This document shows positions 26,876-35,485 of a DNA stretch of 64,000 nt, piece after piece. The notes under the pieces are model-generated. The model was not told where the DNA came from. It was given only the letters and a program-made list of their open reading frames with translations, and made no database searches. A program made the position numbers and the translations under genes. The stretch comes from Rhodococcus opacus (GTDB lineage Bacteria; Actinomycetota; Actinomycetes; Mycobacteriales; Mycobacteriaceae): NCBI RefSeq assembly GCF_012396235.1, contig NZ_JAAXPA010000004.1, positions 1-64,000 of the forward strand, given 5' to 3'. The first letter of the stretch is position 1, and the number at the start of each line of letters is the position of its first letter.

Positions 26876-27652
26876 ATGAGCGGCATCCGGAGATCTGGTC
26901 GGGCAGCGGCGCTCGTCGCGGTCGTCCTCGCACTGGCCGCCTGCTCCGACCAAGCCGGCACCGCAGTGAGCGAGCCGTCGACAACGACGACCGTGTCCGC
27001 CGCGGACACGTCCAGCGCCGAGGCGACCACACCCGCGAGCCTGCCGTACACGGAGACGGAGTTGCAGGTCACGGGTTCCACCGGCCGTGTCGGCTACGAC
27101 GTCCTCATCCCGCAGATCGAGGGTGGAAATCCGGCGGTCACCGCCGAGTTCAACGAATCGATGCGGGCCGCACTCCAGGACCAGATCGACGGCTCGGGCA
27201 CCGACGCCTTCACGTTGAGCAGCCAGGAGCACAGCGTCGCGCACATCGGCGAGCATGTGATCAGCGGTCTGCTGGTGACGTCGTGGAACGCCGATCCGCC
27301 AGGTGCGCATCCCACCCCGATCGTCGCGACGGTGGTGGTGAATGCCGATACGGCCGCGCCGATCACGCTCGCCGATCTCTTCCCCGACCTGCCGGCGGGA
27401 CTGCAGGCGCTGTCGGACGAATCCGCGCGTCTGCTCCCCGCGACGGTCGCGGGACCGGATTTCGAGCGCAGCGGCATCGAACCGACCGAGGCGAACTTCG
27501 CCAACTGGCTGGCCACCCCGGCAGGCATGGAGATCCATTTCAACGATTATCAGGTGGGACCGCACGCCATCGGACTCGTCACCGTCACCGTGCCGTGGGA
27601 CGCCCTGGCCGACGTGATCGACCCCGCTCTCGCTCCCGTCGTGTCCAGTTAG
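26876..27652 (+). CDS. Lipoprotein of the RsiV/DUF3298 (MPT64-like) type
   Basis: A 258-residue exported lipoprotein: signal peptide with lipobox LAAC (Cys about residue 22) and a Thr/Ser-rich linker to about residue 55. The domain resembles RsiV/DUF3298 (EGGNPAVTAEFNESMRAALQDQI near its start, ITLADLFPDLPAG, then ...FNDYQVGPHAIGLVTVTVPW at the C-terminus). The last motif is the hallmark of this fold, also found in mycobacterial MPT64. Function is unknown. It starts 31 nt after the NRPS stop on the same strand, so co-transcription is possible, but a functional link to peptide synthesis is not established. Confidence 0.75.
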   Translation: MSGIRRSGRAAALVAVVLALAACSDQAGTAVSEPSTTTTVSAADTSSAEATTPASLPYTETELQVTGSTGRVGYDVLIPQIEGGNPAVTAEFNESMRAALQDQIDGSGTDAFTLSSQEHSVAHIGEHVISGLLVTSWNADPPGAHPTPIVATVVVNADTAAPITLADLFPDLPAGLQALSDESARLLPATVAGPDFERSGIEPTEANFANWLATPAGMEIHFNDYQVGPHAIGLVTVTVPWDALADVIDPALAPVVSS

Positions 27653-27768
27653 GCGCTGCCCGACCGCTCACCGGGAACGAACCTGTGGCTGCCCCGGTGC
27701 CGCGACCTACCGTCCCAGACAGGCCTTTGCTGCCGAATGTGTCTGTCGAATGGGAGAGGAGCGCGCCC

Positions 27769-29430
27769 GTGAGTGCACGCACCGAAGTTGATGCTCGTGC
27801 GAATCGGATCGGCGACGTGGACGCGGTTGTCGTCGGCGCGGGATTCGCGGGTCTGTACGCCGTCCACAAGTTGCGGAGCCTGGGTCTGACCGTCCAGGGT
27901 GTGGAGGCGGCGGGAGGCGTCGGCGGAACGTGGTTCTGGAACCGCTATCCCGGCGCCCGGTGCGACGTGGAAAGCGTCGACTACTCGTACTCGTTCTCGC
28001 GGGAACTCGAGCAGGAGTGGGATTGGAGCGAGAAGTACGCCACCCAGCCCGAGATCCTGGAATACATCAATCACGTCGCGGACCGGTTCGACCTGCGTGA
28101 CCGTTTCCTGTTCGGGACCCGGGTGACCTCCGCGGAACTGGACGAGGAGACGCTCCGGTGGGAGGTGCGCACCGACCGCGGCGACGTCCTGTCCGCCCGG
28201 TACTGCATCTTCGCGACCGGTGCGCTGTCCACCGCGAACACGCCGAACATCCCGGGCCGCGAATCGTTCACCGGCGACACTCATCACACCGGTCAGTGGC
28301 CGCAGGAGGGTGTCGACTTCACCGGCAGACGGGTCGGGATCATCGGCACCGGTTCCTCGGGAATTCAGTCGATTCCCCTCATCGCCGAGCAGGCCGAGCA
28401 CCTGTACGTGTTCCAGCGCAGCGCCAACTACAGCGTCCCGGCGGGCAACCAGACGTGGGACGACGAGATGCGGCGCGCGATCAAGGCGGGATACGACGAG
28501 CGCAGACGGCTGTCCCGGGAGAGCGGTGGCGGTTCGCCGTACAACGCGCATCCGAAGTCCGCGCTGGAGGTCTCCGACGAGGAACGTCGCGAGGCCTATG
28601 AGACGCGATGGAAGCTCGGCGGGGTGCTGTTCGCGAAAACCTTTCCGGACCAGACGAAGACCGAGGCCGCGAACGCGACGGCACGCCAGTTCGCCGAGGA
28701 GAAGATCCGCCTGCTCGTCGACGACCCCGCCGTCGCGGACAAGCTGATCCCGAACGATCACCCGATCGGGACCAAGCGGATCGTTACCGACACCCACTAC
28801 TTCGAAACGTACAACCGGCCGAACGTCACCCTGGTGGATCTGAAGGCGGCGCCGATCGAATCGATCACCCCGTCGGGGATCACCACTGCCGACGCCGACT
28901 ACGCCCTCGACACGCTGGTGTTCGCCACCGGATTCGACGCCATGACCGGCGCCCTCGACCGCATGCGGATCGTCGGGCGCGGCGGTGTGTCGCTTTCCGA
29001 GTACTGGAGTGAGGGACCGAAAACCTATCTCGGTCTGGGTGTTCCGGGGTTCCCGAACCTGTTCGTCGTGACGGGACCGGGCAGCCCGTCCGTGCTGGCG
29101 AACATGGTGCTCGGCGCCGAACAGCACGTCGACTGGATCGCGGACTGCATCGAGCACCTGTGGGAGAAGGGCCACGACGCGATCGAGGCGTCCGTCCCCG
29201 CCACCGAGCAGTGGGTGGAGCACTGCCGTGAGCTCGCAGCGCAGACCCTGTTCCCGTTGGCGAACTCCTGGTACATGGGCGCCAACATTCCGGGCAAGCC
29301 CCGCGTGTTCATGCCGTACCTCGGGGGCTTCGGCGCGTACGGGCGGATCTGCGCGGACGTCGCGGAGGAGGGGTTCCGCGGTTTCGAGTTCAGCCGATCC
29401 CGGACGAGGCTGGCCGACCCGGTGGGATAG
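27769..29430 (+). CDS. Type I Baeyer-Villiger monooxygenase (cyclohexanone monooxygenase-like)
   Basis: A 553-residue FAD/NADPH flavoprotein. FAD site GAGFAGLYAVHKL, the BVMO fingerprint FxGxxxHxxxWP as FTGDTHHTGQWP, and NADPH site GTGSSGIQSIP are all intact. The length and the segments GTWFWNRYPGARCDVES and WSEKYATQPEIL are those of the CHMO/cyclopentadecanone monooxygenase group. It inserts oxygen next to a ketone to form an ester or lactone. The GTG at 27769 has GGGAGAGGAG upstream. The preceding frame is open but unrelated. It is not obviously linked to the NRPS. A 38-nt perfect palindrome follows. Confidence 0.92.
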   Translation: MSARTEVDARANRIGDVDAVVVGAGFAGLYAVHKLRSLGLTVQGVEAAGGVGGTWFWNRYPGARCDVESVDYSYSFSRELEQEWDWSEKYATQPEILEYINHVADRFDLRDRFLFGTRVTSAELDEETLRWEVRTDRGDVLSARYCIFATGALSTANTPNIPGRESFTGDTHHTGQWPQEGVDFTGRRVGIIGTGSSGIQSIPLIAEQAEHLYVFQRSANYSVPAGNQTWDDEMRRAIKAGYDERRRLSRESGGGSPYNAHPKSALEVSDEERREAYETRWKLGGVLFAKTFPDQTKTEAANATARQFAEEKIRLLVDDPAVADKLIPNDHPIGTKRIVTDTHYFETYNRPNVTLVDLKAAPIESITPSGITTADADYALDTLVFATGFDAMTGALDRMRIVGRGGVSLSEYWSEGPKTYLGLGVPGFPNLFVVTGPGSPSVLANMVLGAEQHVDWIADCIEHLWEKGHDAIEASVPATEQWVEHCRELAAQTLFPLANSWYMGANIPGKPRVFMPYLGGFGAYGRICADVAEEGFRGFEFSRSRTRLADPVG

Positions 29431-29442
29431 TTTCCCGGACAT

Positions 29443-29480
29443 TGGTCAGCCGCGCAGGCAATTGCCTGCGCGGCTGACCA
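29443..29480. terminator. Perfect 38-nt palindrome between convergent genes
   Basis: Each 19-nt half (TGGTCAGCCGCGCAGGCAA and its exact complement) can form a near-loopless stem, in practice about 17 bp with a 4-nt loop. It lies 12 nt after the monooxygenase stop and 23 nt from the stop of the convergent gene. It is therefore a likely bidirectional terminator. Confidence 0.75.
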
Positions 29481-29503
29481 TTTCGTGGGAGAACGGGGCG
29501 AGT

Positions 29504-30010
29504 TCAGTCGGGGAGTGCGTACGTGGCCCACGCCTGCGCGAGCACGTCACCGTCCCGCGTGCACGTGACGGCGACGTCCGCCATGCGTGTGCCGTCCTGG
29601 ACGTACGTCTGCTGAAGCGACGACGTGAAGTCCGCACCGGACGGCACGGCCCGCCGGATGCGGGTGCGGAACCTGCGGAGCGCACCGGGGAACTGCTCGG
29701 CGCAGTAGCGCTCCAGCAGGTCCACCGTCTGGTCGACGGGCGTGACGGTCCCGGTGAAGCTGTTCGTCCAGAACTCGAAGACCAGCTGCTCGTCGCGGTT
29801 GCGGAAGCGGACGAGCAGGTCGTGGTCGCCCACCCTCCGGACCTGCGCGGACAGGGCGTCGTCCGACGTCCGGTGCGGTCGCAGCAGGAGGAAGTCCTGT
29901 TCGACGGCCGCCCCCGGCTCGGGTGCGACGACCACCCCGCTCGGGACGGCGTCGGCGCAGAGCCGGCGAACCTCCGCTGTGCACGGCTGCGAAGAGATGA
30001 GTGCGGCCAT
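29504..30010 (-). CDS. Uncharacterised protein (168 aa)
   Basis: The ATG at 30010 is preceded by GGAGGAACG, an excellent ribosome-binding site; the open frame continues upstream without meaning. The predicted protein is soluble, without a signal peptide or membrane segments. It has an N-terminal Ala-rich stretch followed by alternating beta-strand-like segments (FLLLRPHRTSDDALSAQVRRVGDHDLLVRFR, TRMADVAVTCTRDGDVLAQAWATYAL). The latter is vaguely reminiscent of hotdog or SnoaL-type folds, but no family is recognised. It is divergent from kshA with about 220 nt between, so it could be controlled together with the steroid genes. Confidence 0.6.
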   Translation of the reverse strand: MAALISSQPCTAEVRRLCADAVPSGVVVAPEPGAAVEQDFLLLRPHRTSDDALSAQVRRVGDHDLLVRFRNRDEQLVFEFWTNSFTGTVTPVDQTVDLLERYCAEQFPGALRRFRTRIRRAVPSGADFTSSLQQTYVQDGTRMADVAVTCTRDGDVLAQAWATYALPD

Positions 30011-30190
30011 CGTTCCTCCCAATTCACGGGTATGTGATCCGCACGGTAGTCGTCGCGGCCGGTGAACGGGGGTGTGGTCCCTGTGATCGGGACGCCGACG
30101 TCCGCCGAAGTGGGTGGATGCGAAAGCCTCTCGCTGAGTGGGAGAGTCGGGTACCGCTGCGGACCCGTCGCGCCGACTATGAGCTACACC

Positions 30191-30205
30191 ACACCCCGAG
30201 GGTGT
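30191..30205. promoter_or_regulatory. Inverted repeat ACACCC-CGA-GGGTGT upstream of kshA
   Basis: A perfect 6-bp inverted repeat with a 3-nt spacer lies 29 nt upstream of the kshA start. A related 15-mer, ACACCGGCAGAGTGT, occurs at 36914-36928 before kstD (11 of 15 positions shared). It is a candidate operator of a regulator controlling both units. Confidence 0.4.
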
Positions 30206-30234
30206 TCTTGACGTACAGCGAGGCGGAGGTAGAC

Positions 30235-31395
30235 ATGGCGCGCAACAGTGCCGTTGACGGCGACGAAGTCCGGATGATCGAAGTGGGATCGGCACCAACG
30301 CGTTTCGCGCGGGGGTGGCATTGCCTGGGTCTGGCGAAGACCTTCAAGGACGGCGCCCCGCATCAGATCGATGCGTTCGGCACGTCGCTGGTGGTGTTCG
30401 AGACGTCCGACGGGACCCTCAGTGTGCTCGACGCCTACTGCCGTCACATGGGTGGCAACCTGGCGCACGGCACCGTGAAGGGCGATTCCATCGCGTGCCC
30501 GTTCCACGACTGGCGCTGGGGCGGCAACGGCAAGTGCACGGGAATCCCGTACGCGCGACGTGTCCCGCCGCTGGCGCGGACCCGGGCCTGGACGACCCTC
30601 GAGCGCAACGGGCAGCTCTACGTCTGGAACGACCCGCAGGGCAACCCGCCGCCCGCCGACGTGACGATTCCCGAGATCGAGGGATTCGGCTCCCCGGAAT
30701 GGACCGACTGGACCTGGAATTCGCTGCTCGTCGAGGGCTCGCACTGCCGCGAGATCGTCGACAACGTGGTCGACATGGCGCACTTCTACTACGTCCACTT
30801 CTCGTTCCCGCGCTACTTCAAGAACGTCTTCGAAGGGCACGTGGCCACCCAGTACATGCAGTCGACACCCCGCCACGACATCTCGGTGGGCACCAGCTAC
30901 GACGACCCCAATTCGACGCTGCGTTCGGACGCGTCGTACTTCGGCCCGTCCTACATGATCGACAAGCTGTGGAGCGAAGCGAACGGCATGATGATCGAGA
31001 CGGTGCTGATCAACTGCCACTACCCGGTCACCGCGAATTCGTTCGTCCTGCAGTGGGGCGCCATGGTGAAGAAGCCCGAGGGGCTGTCCGACGAGGTGGC
31101 GAACGGCATGGCGGCGCAGTTCGCCGAGGGCGTGGAACTCGGATTCAAGCAGGACGTCGACATCTGGCTGAACAAGTCGCGCATCGACAACCCGCTGCTG
31201 TCGGAGGAGGACGGGCCGGTGTACCAGCTGCGTCGCTGGTACCAGCAGTTCTACGTGGACGTCGAGGACATCACCGACGACATGACCAAGCGCTTCGAAT
31301 TCGAGATCGACACCACCAGGGCGGTGCAGAGCTGGGAGGCGGAGGTTGCCGACAACCTCGCCAACGGCGTCGTGCCGCTCGACACCAACGCCTGA
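30235..31395 (+). CDS. kshA: 3-ketosteroid 9-alpha-hydroxylase oxygenase component (KshA-like Rieske oxygenase)
   Basis: 386 residues, the usual KshA length. The Rieske 2Fe-2S ligands are Cys69, His71, Cys88 and His91. The mononuclear iron motif is NVVDMAHFYYVHFSFP (D-x2-H-x4-H). Together with a KshB reductase, KshA hydroxylates C9 of 3-keto-4-ene steroids, opening ring B after Delta1-dehydrogenation. The GGAGG before ATG 30235 fixes the start. hsaA follows after 29 nt and hsaC after that, so the operon covers ring-B opening and ring-A cleavage. No reductase gene lies nearby, so KshB must come from elsewhere. Rhodococci carry several KshA paralogues, and the exact steroid cannot be read from the sequence. 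Confidence 0.87.
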   Translation: MARNSAVDGDEVRMIEVGSAPTRFARGWHCLGLAKTFKDGAPHQIDAFGTSLVVFETSDGTLSVLDAYCRHMGGNLAHGTVKGDSIACPFHDWRWGGNGKCTGIPYARRVPPLARTRAWTTLERNGQLYVWNDPQGNPPPADVTIPEIEGFGSPEWTDWTWNSLLVEGSHCREIVDNVVDMAHFYYVHFSFPRYFKNVFEGHVATQYMQSTPRHDISVGTSYDDPNSTLRSDASYFGPSYMIDKLWSEANGMMIETVLINCHYPVTANSFVLQWGAMVKKPEGLSDEVANGMAAQFAEGVELGFKQDVDIWLNKSRIDNPLLSEEDGPVYQLRRWYQQFYVDVEDITDDMTKRFEFEIDTTRAVQSWEAEVADNLANGVVPLDTNA

Positions 31396-31424
31396 AGCCG
31401 GATCGGAAAAGAAGGACACGACAG

Positions 31425-32606
31425 ATGACCCACGAGGTTCTCGACAACATCATGGCGATCGCGGATCAGCTCCGCGATCAGGCGCCCGAGGCCGAGCGGA
31501 TCGGCCGGCTGCCCGACGACACGGCGAAGAAGCTCCGTGAGGCCGGGCCGATCAAGCTTCTCCAGCCCGGCAAGTACGGCGGCTACGAGGCTCATCCGCG
31601 CGAGTTCGCGGAGACGGTGATGGCCGCGGCGTCCCTCGACCCGGCCACGGGCTGGGTGTGCGGCATCGTCGGCGTGCACCCCTGGCAGCTGGCATTCGCC
31701 GACCCGAAGGTGCAGGACGAGGTGTGGGCGGCCGACTCCGACACTTGGATGGCCTCGCCGTACGCCCCGACCGGGATCGCGACGCCCGTCGACGGCGGCT
31801 ACCTCTTCAGCGGTCGCTGGCAGTTCTCGTCGGGAACCGATCACTGCGACTGGATCTTCCTCGGCGCGATGCTCGGCGACAAGGACGGCGCGATGGCCCT
31901 GCCGCCGAAGATGCTGCACATGATCCTGCCGCGCAGCGATTACGAGATCGTCGAGGACTCGTGGAACGTCGTCGGTCTCAAGGGCACCGGTTCCAAGGAC
32001 ATCGTCGTCCGGAACGCCTTCGTCCCCGACTACCGGGTGATGGACGCCGACGAGGTCATGAACGGTACCGCGGTGCGGAAGTTCGGGCGCACCGAGACGC
32101 TGTACAACATGCCGTGGTCGACGATGTTCCCGCTCGGAATCTCCTCCGCCGTGGTGGGAATCGCCGAGGGCGCTCTGGCCGCTCACCTCGACTACCAGCG
32201 CGACCGCGTCGGCGCGCAGGGCACCGCGATCAAGGACGACCCCTACGTGCTGTTCGCGGTCGGCGAGGCCGCGGCCGACATCAACGCCGCCCGCCAGGAA
32301 CTCCTCGCCAACGTCGACAGGATCTGGGACCTCGTCGAGTCGGGCAGGGAGGTCACGTTCGAGGACCGCGCGGCCGGGCGCCGGACGCAGGTGCGTGCCG
32401 CGTGGCGTGCGGTCACCGCCGTCGACCAGATCTTCGCCCGCTCCGGCGGCAACGCGCTGCGCATGGACAAGCCGCTGCAGCGGTACTGGCGGGACGCGCA
32501 CGCCGGTCTGGCGCACGCCATCCACGTGCCGAGCACCGTCTACCACGCCTCCGCGCTCAGCTCGCTCGGCCTCGACCCGGCCGACAACCTCAAGTCGATG
32601 ATCTGA
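31425..32606 (+). CDS. hsaA: HsaA-like flavin-dependent phenol 4-hydroxylase (oxygenase component)
   Basis: A 393-residue acyl-CoA-dehydrogenase-fold group D monooxygenase matching HsaA in length (about 394) and sequence style (PATGWVCGIVGVHPWQLAFAD, FSGRWQFSSGTDHCDWIFLGAM, VVGLKGTGSKDIVV). HsaA hydroxylates the phenolic secosteroid 3-HSA to the catechol 3,4-DHSA using reduced flavin from HsaB, and an HsaB-like reductase is encoded at 36350. It lies between kshA (29 nt) and hsaC (37 nt), consistent with one operon. A role on another phenol with a bulky side chain is possible. Confidence 0.87.
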   Translation: MTHEVLDNIMAIADQLRDQAPEAERIGRLPDDTAKKLREAGPIKLLQPGKYGGYEAHPREFAETVMAAASLDPATGWVCGIVGVHPWQLAFADPKVQDEVWAADSDTWMASPYAPTGIATPVDGGYLFSGRWQFSSGTDHCDWIFLGAMLGDKDGAMALPPKMLHMILPRSDYEIVEDSWNVVGLKGTGSKDIVVRNAFVPDYRVMDADEVMNGTAVRKFGRTETLYNMPWSTMFPLGISSAVVGIAEGALAAHLDYQRDRVGAQGTAIKDDPYVLFAVGEAAADINAARQELLANVDRIWDLVESGREVTFEDRAAGRRTQVRAAWRAVTAVDQIFARSGGNALRMDKPLQRYWRDAHAGLAHAIHVPSTVYHASALSSLGLDPADNLKSMI

Positions 32607-32643
32607 CCGCCGTCGGACCTCGAAAACAGCAGAAGGACAACAC

Positions 32644-33549
32644 ATGACAGACATCAAGGGGCTTGGCTACGTCAAGATCCAGACCAACGACCTGGAGCGG
32701 TGGCGCACGTTCGCTTTCGACGTGCTCGGATTCGCCCAGGGCACGGGCCCGGACGAGGACGCCCTGTACCTCCGGATGGACGAGCGCGCGGCCCGCATCG
32801 TGATCGTGCCGGGCGAGACGGACGAGGTCGTCACCATCGGGTGGGAGGTCCGCGACCATGCAGGTCTGGTCCGCGTCCAGGAGGCGGTCGAGGGCGCCGG
32901 GATCGCCGTCAAACCACTGTCGGTGGAAGAGGCCGACGCCCGCCGCGTCGAAGAGGTCGTCACGTTCCAGGATCCGACCGGTGCGACGATCGAGATCTTC
33001 CACGGCGCCGTCCTCGACCACAGTCCGGTGGTGACCCCGTTCGGCGCGAAGTTCGTCACGGGGGCGCAGGGTCTCGGCCACGTGGTGCTGCCGGTGATGG
33101 ATTTCGGCGGCGCGTTCGACTTCTACACCGAGGTGCTCGGCTTCCTGCCCCGCGGCGCCTTCCGCATCCCGGCGCCGCCGGAGTTCGGTCCGATGCGGGT
33201 GCGCTTCCTGGGGGTCAACGAGCGGCACCACAGCCTGGCGCTGTGCCCGGCACCGCACGGCGGTGCACCGGGACTGGTGCACATCATGGTGGAGGTCGAC
33301 ACGCTCGACGCCGTCGGCCAGGCGCTCGACCGCGTCGTCAAGGACGGGTTCTCGGTCTCCTCGACCCTCGGCCGCCACACCAACGACAAGATGGTGTCGT
33401 TCTACGTGCGTGCCCCCGGCGGCTGGGACATCGAGTTCGGCACCGAGGGGATGAAGGTGGACGAGAAGTACTACTCCGCGGAGGAGATCACCGCCGACAG
33501 CTACTGGGGCCACGACTGGTCCGGAAGCGAGCCGCTGGCGGCCATGTGA
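32644..33549 (+). CDS. hsaC: HsaC-like type I extradiol dioxygenase
   Basis: 301 residues forming two vicinal-oxygen-chelate halves; HsaC is about 300. Iron ligands lie in the C-terminal half: His in GLGHVVLPV, His in PGLVHIMVEVDT, and Glu in WDIEFGTEG. Second-shell residues RHTNDKMVSFYV are also typical. It would cleave the catechol made by HsaA (meta-cleavage). It ends the kshA-hsaA-hsaC operon and is followed by a terminator-like hairpin. The meta-cleavage product hydrolase (HsaD) that accompanies this enzyme in the canonical cholesterol cluster is not present in the window. Confidence 0.88.
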   Translation: MTDIKGLGYVKIQTNDLERWRTFAFDVLGFAQGTGPDEDALYLRMDERAARIVIVPGETDEVVTIGWEVRDHAGLVRVQEAVEGAGIAVKPLSVEEADARRVEEVVTFQDPTGATIEIFHGAVLDHSPVVTPFGAKFVTGAQGLGHVVLPVMDFGGAFDFYTEVLGFLPRGAFRIPAPPEFGPMRVRFLGVNERHHSLALCPAPHGGAPGLVHIMVEVDTLDAVGQALDRVVKDGFSVSSTLGRHTNDKMVSFYVRAPGGWDIEFGTEGMKVDEKYYSAEEITADSYWGHDWSGSEPLAAM

Positions 33550-33559
33550 CGGGTGTCCG

Positions 33560-33598
33560 GGCCCGGTGCACGCATCCACTCGATGCATGTGCCGGGCC
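33560..33598 (+). terminator. Hairpin terminator after hsaC
   Basis: GGCCCGGTGCACGCAT (33560-33575) pairs with 33583-33598 (13 Watson-Crick pairs, two G-U wobbles, one mismatch), loop of 7, followed by TTTGGG. It lies 10 nt after the hsaC stop. Confidence 0.65.
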
Positions 33599-33635
33599 TT
33601 TGGGCTGTTCGGGGCCGTTCGCCCAGCACTATTGC

Positions 33636-33655
33636 AAATAGGTATATGCCTATTT
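33636..33655. promoter_or_regulatory. AT-rich palindrome upstream of the IclR gene
   Basis: AAATAGG-TATATG-CCTATTT is a perfect 7-bp inverted repeat in a short AT-rich island within very GC-rich DNA, 65 nt upstream of the IclR-type gene. Size and symmetry suit an IclR-family operator, so autoregulation is likely. It may also overlap the promoter. Confidence 0.55.
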
Positions 33656-33719
33656 ATAGTAAGTGTCGCCAGTCACACACCGCGTCGCCGCACCGAGCAG
33701 CGCCGCTACGGAGGTCCCC

Positions 33720-34511
33720 ATGACGACGACACTCAGCCCCACCCCCACCGCCGGCCTCGATCGCGCCGCCCTTCTCCTCGACGCGTTCGACGGCCCGGGC
33801 AGGCTCACGCTCGCGCAGATCGTGCGCCGCACGGGGCTTCCGCGCTCCTCCGCGCACCGGATGCTCGAACGTCTCGTCCAGCTGCGGTGGCTCCGCAGGG
33901 AAGGCCGGGACTACGAACTCGGGATGCGACTGTTCGAACTCGGGTCGCTGGCCGTGCACCAGGACCGTCTGCACCGGGCCGCCCTACCCTTCCTGCACGA
34001 ACTCCACCGGCTCACCGGGCACGCCGTGCACCTCGCGGTACTCGAGGGGATCGACGTCGTCTACCTGGAGAAGATCGCCGGACGGTTCGGCGTCGGGTTG
34101 CCGTCCCGCGTCGGCGGCCGCCAGCCTGCGCACTGTACGAGTGTCGGCAAGGTGCTGCTGGCCCATTCGCCCGAGTCCGTGGTCGACCGCGTCGTCGAAG
34201 CGGGTCTGCCCCGCAGTACACGTTTCAGCATCGACTCACCCGCGGCGTTCCGCGCCGAGTTGCAGAAGACCCGCGAACGCGGAGCGGCCTACGACCGGGA
34301 AGAGGATCTCGTCGGCGTCAGCTGCGTCGCCGTGCCGGTGGGCAACGAGGACAACGTGGTCGCGGCCATCTCCGTGTGCGGTCCCAGCAGTCAGATCAAA
34401 CTCGATCACCGTCTGACCGCGCCGATTCGCATGTCCGCCAAGGGCACCTGGCGCAAGTACATGTCGACCGCGACGCCGGCCGCCGGACGCGCCGACCGAT
34501 ACTCCGCCTGA
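33720..34511 (+). CDS. IclR-family transcriptional regulator in the steroid region
   Basis: 263 residues: N-terminal winged HTH (LTLAQIVRRTGLPRSSAHRMLERLVQLRWLRREGRDYELG, about 30-75) and C-terminal effector-binding IclR domain (HLAVLEGIDVVYLEKI, CTSVGKVLLAH, AYDREEDLVGVSCVAVPV). The ATG at 33720 has GGAGG 5 nt upstream. It follows the hsaC terminator and precedes the esterase gene by 20 nt, so it may be co-transcribed with the esterase. It is the best candidate regulator of the flanking kshA-hsaAC operon, with a steroid intermediate or its CoA ester as effector; this is inferred from position. Confidence 0.85.
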   Translation: MTTTLSPTPTAGLDRAALLLDAFDGPGRLTLAQIVRRTGLPRSSAHRMLERLVQLRWLRREGRDYELGMRLFELGSLAVHQDRLHRAALPFLHELHRLTGHAVHLAVLEGIDVVYLEKIAGRFGVGLPSRVGGRQPAHCTSVGKVLLAHSPESVVDRVVEAGLPRSTRFSIDSPAAFRAELQKTRERGAAYDREEDLVGVSCVAVPVGNEDNVVAAISVCGPSSQIKLDHRLTAPIRMSAKGTWRKYMSTATPAAGRADRYSA

Positions 34512-34531
34512 GGCGGGGCGAAGGAGCACGA

Positions 34532-35485
34532 ATGCCGTTCGACGAGCAGGCCGAGACCATCCTCCGGGGACTGAACGAGAACTTTCCCCGGGTGGAGACC
34601 ATGACGGGCGCGCAGGCGCGGGCGGCGACGAAGGCGGGACGCAAGGCCGTCGCCGACCCCGAGCCGGTCGGCAGTGTGCGCGACCGGGAGATCCCCGGCG
34701 GGGCCGGACCGATTGCGGCACGCATCTATTCGCCCGCGGGGGACCCCGCGGAGTCCCTGCCCGTCGTCGTCTTCTTCCACGGCGGCGGGTTCGTGATCTG
34801 CGACCTCGACAGCCACGACGGCTTCTGCCGCGCGATGTGCAACGGGATCGGAGCCGTCGTCGTCTCCGTCGACTACCGACTCGCCCCGGAATCGCAGTGG
34901 CCCGCCGCAGCGGACGACGCCTACGCCGCGACGTGCTGGGTCGCGCAGCACGCCCGCGCGTTGGGCGGAGATCCGGACCGGCTCCTCGTCGCCGGCGACA
35001 GCAGCGGGGGCAACCTCGCGGCCGTCGCGGCGCTGATGGCCCGGGACCGGGAGGCCCCCGCGGTCGCCGGACAGCTACTGATGTACCCCGTCATCGAACC
35101 GGTCTTCGACACCGAGTCCTACGAGGAATTCGCGGAGGATCACTTCCTCACCCGCTCTGCGATGCAATGGTATTGGGATCAGTACCTGCCGACGCACCGC
35201 GAGACCGTACCCGCCTATGCCGCCCCGGTCCGGGCGGAGGATCTCGGCGGGCTCCCACCCGCGATCGTGATCACCGCCGAACGCGATCCCCTCCGATCCG
35301 AGGGGGAGAAGTACGCCGCGGCGCTCGCCGACGCCGGTGTTCCCGTGCAGTGCCGGCGGGTGGAGGGAATGTTCCACGGATTCTTGACGATCGACGCGCT
35401 GGCCGCGGCGCAGACCGCGCGGCGGGAGCTGTGGCCTCGGCTCCGGAATCTGGTGGCCGAACCGGTGCGGACTCCGTCCGACTAG
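34532..35485 (+). CDS. HSL-family alpha/beta hydrolase (esterase)
   Basis: A 317-residue esterase of the hormone-sensitive lipase group: oxyanion motif FFHGGGFV, catalytic Ser in GDSSGGN, Asp in ITAERDPLRSEG and His in MFHGF. Such enzymes cleave short-chain esters. It could release an ester formed or present on the steroid substrate, such as an acetate, or act on the product of a Baeyer-Villiger step. It is not of the HsaD/MhpC C-C hydrolase family. It lies 20 nt after the IclR gene, and its stop overlaps the stop of the convergent PadR gene by 4 nt. Confidence 0.85.
   Translation: MPFDEQAETILRGLNENFPRVETMTGAQARAATKAGRKAVADPEPVGSVRDREIPGGAGPIAARIYSPAGDPAESLPVVVFFHGGGFVICDLDSHDGFCRAMCNGIGAVVVSVDYRLAPESQWPAAADDAYAATCWVAQHARALGGDPDRLLVAGDSSGGNLAAVAALMARDREAPAVAGQLLMYPVIEPVFDTESYEEFAEDHFLTRSAMQWYWDQYLPTHRETVPAYAAPVRAEDLGGLPPAIVITAERDPLRSEGEKYAAALADAGVPVQCRRVEGMFHGFLTIDALAAAQTARRELWPRLRNLVAEPVRTPSD

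Noticed and set aside
27649-29442. 597-codon leftward frame opposite the Baeyer-Villiger monooxygenase
   Set aside because: Shadow frame; the sense strand has intact FAD, NADPH and BVMO motifs.
30315-31424. Long frame that would fuse upstream sequence to the HsaA-like protein
   Set aside because: The upstream part is out of frame with kshA and is Arg-rich nonsense; HsaA has its own ATG at 31425 and normal length.
34532-35485. Assignment of the alpha/beta hydrolase as HsaD
   Set aside because: HGGGF and GDSSGG motifs place it in the hormone-sensitive-lipase esterases, not in the MhpC/HsaD C-C hydrolases.
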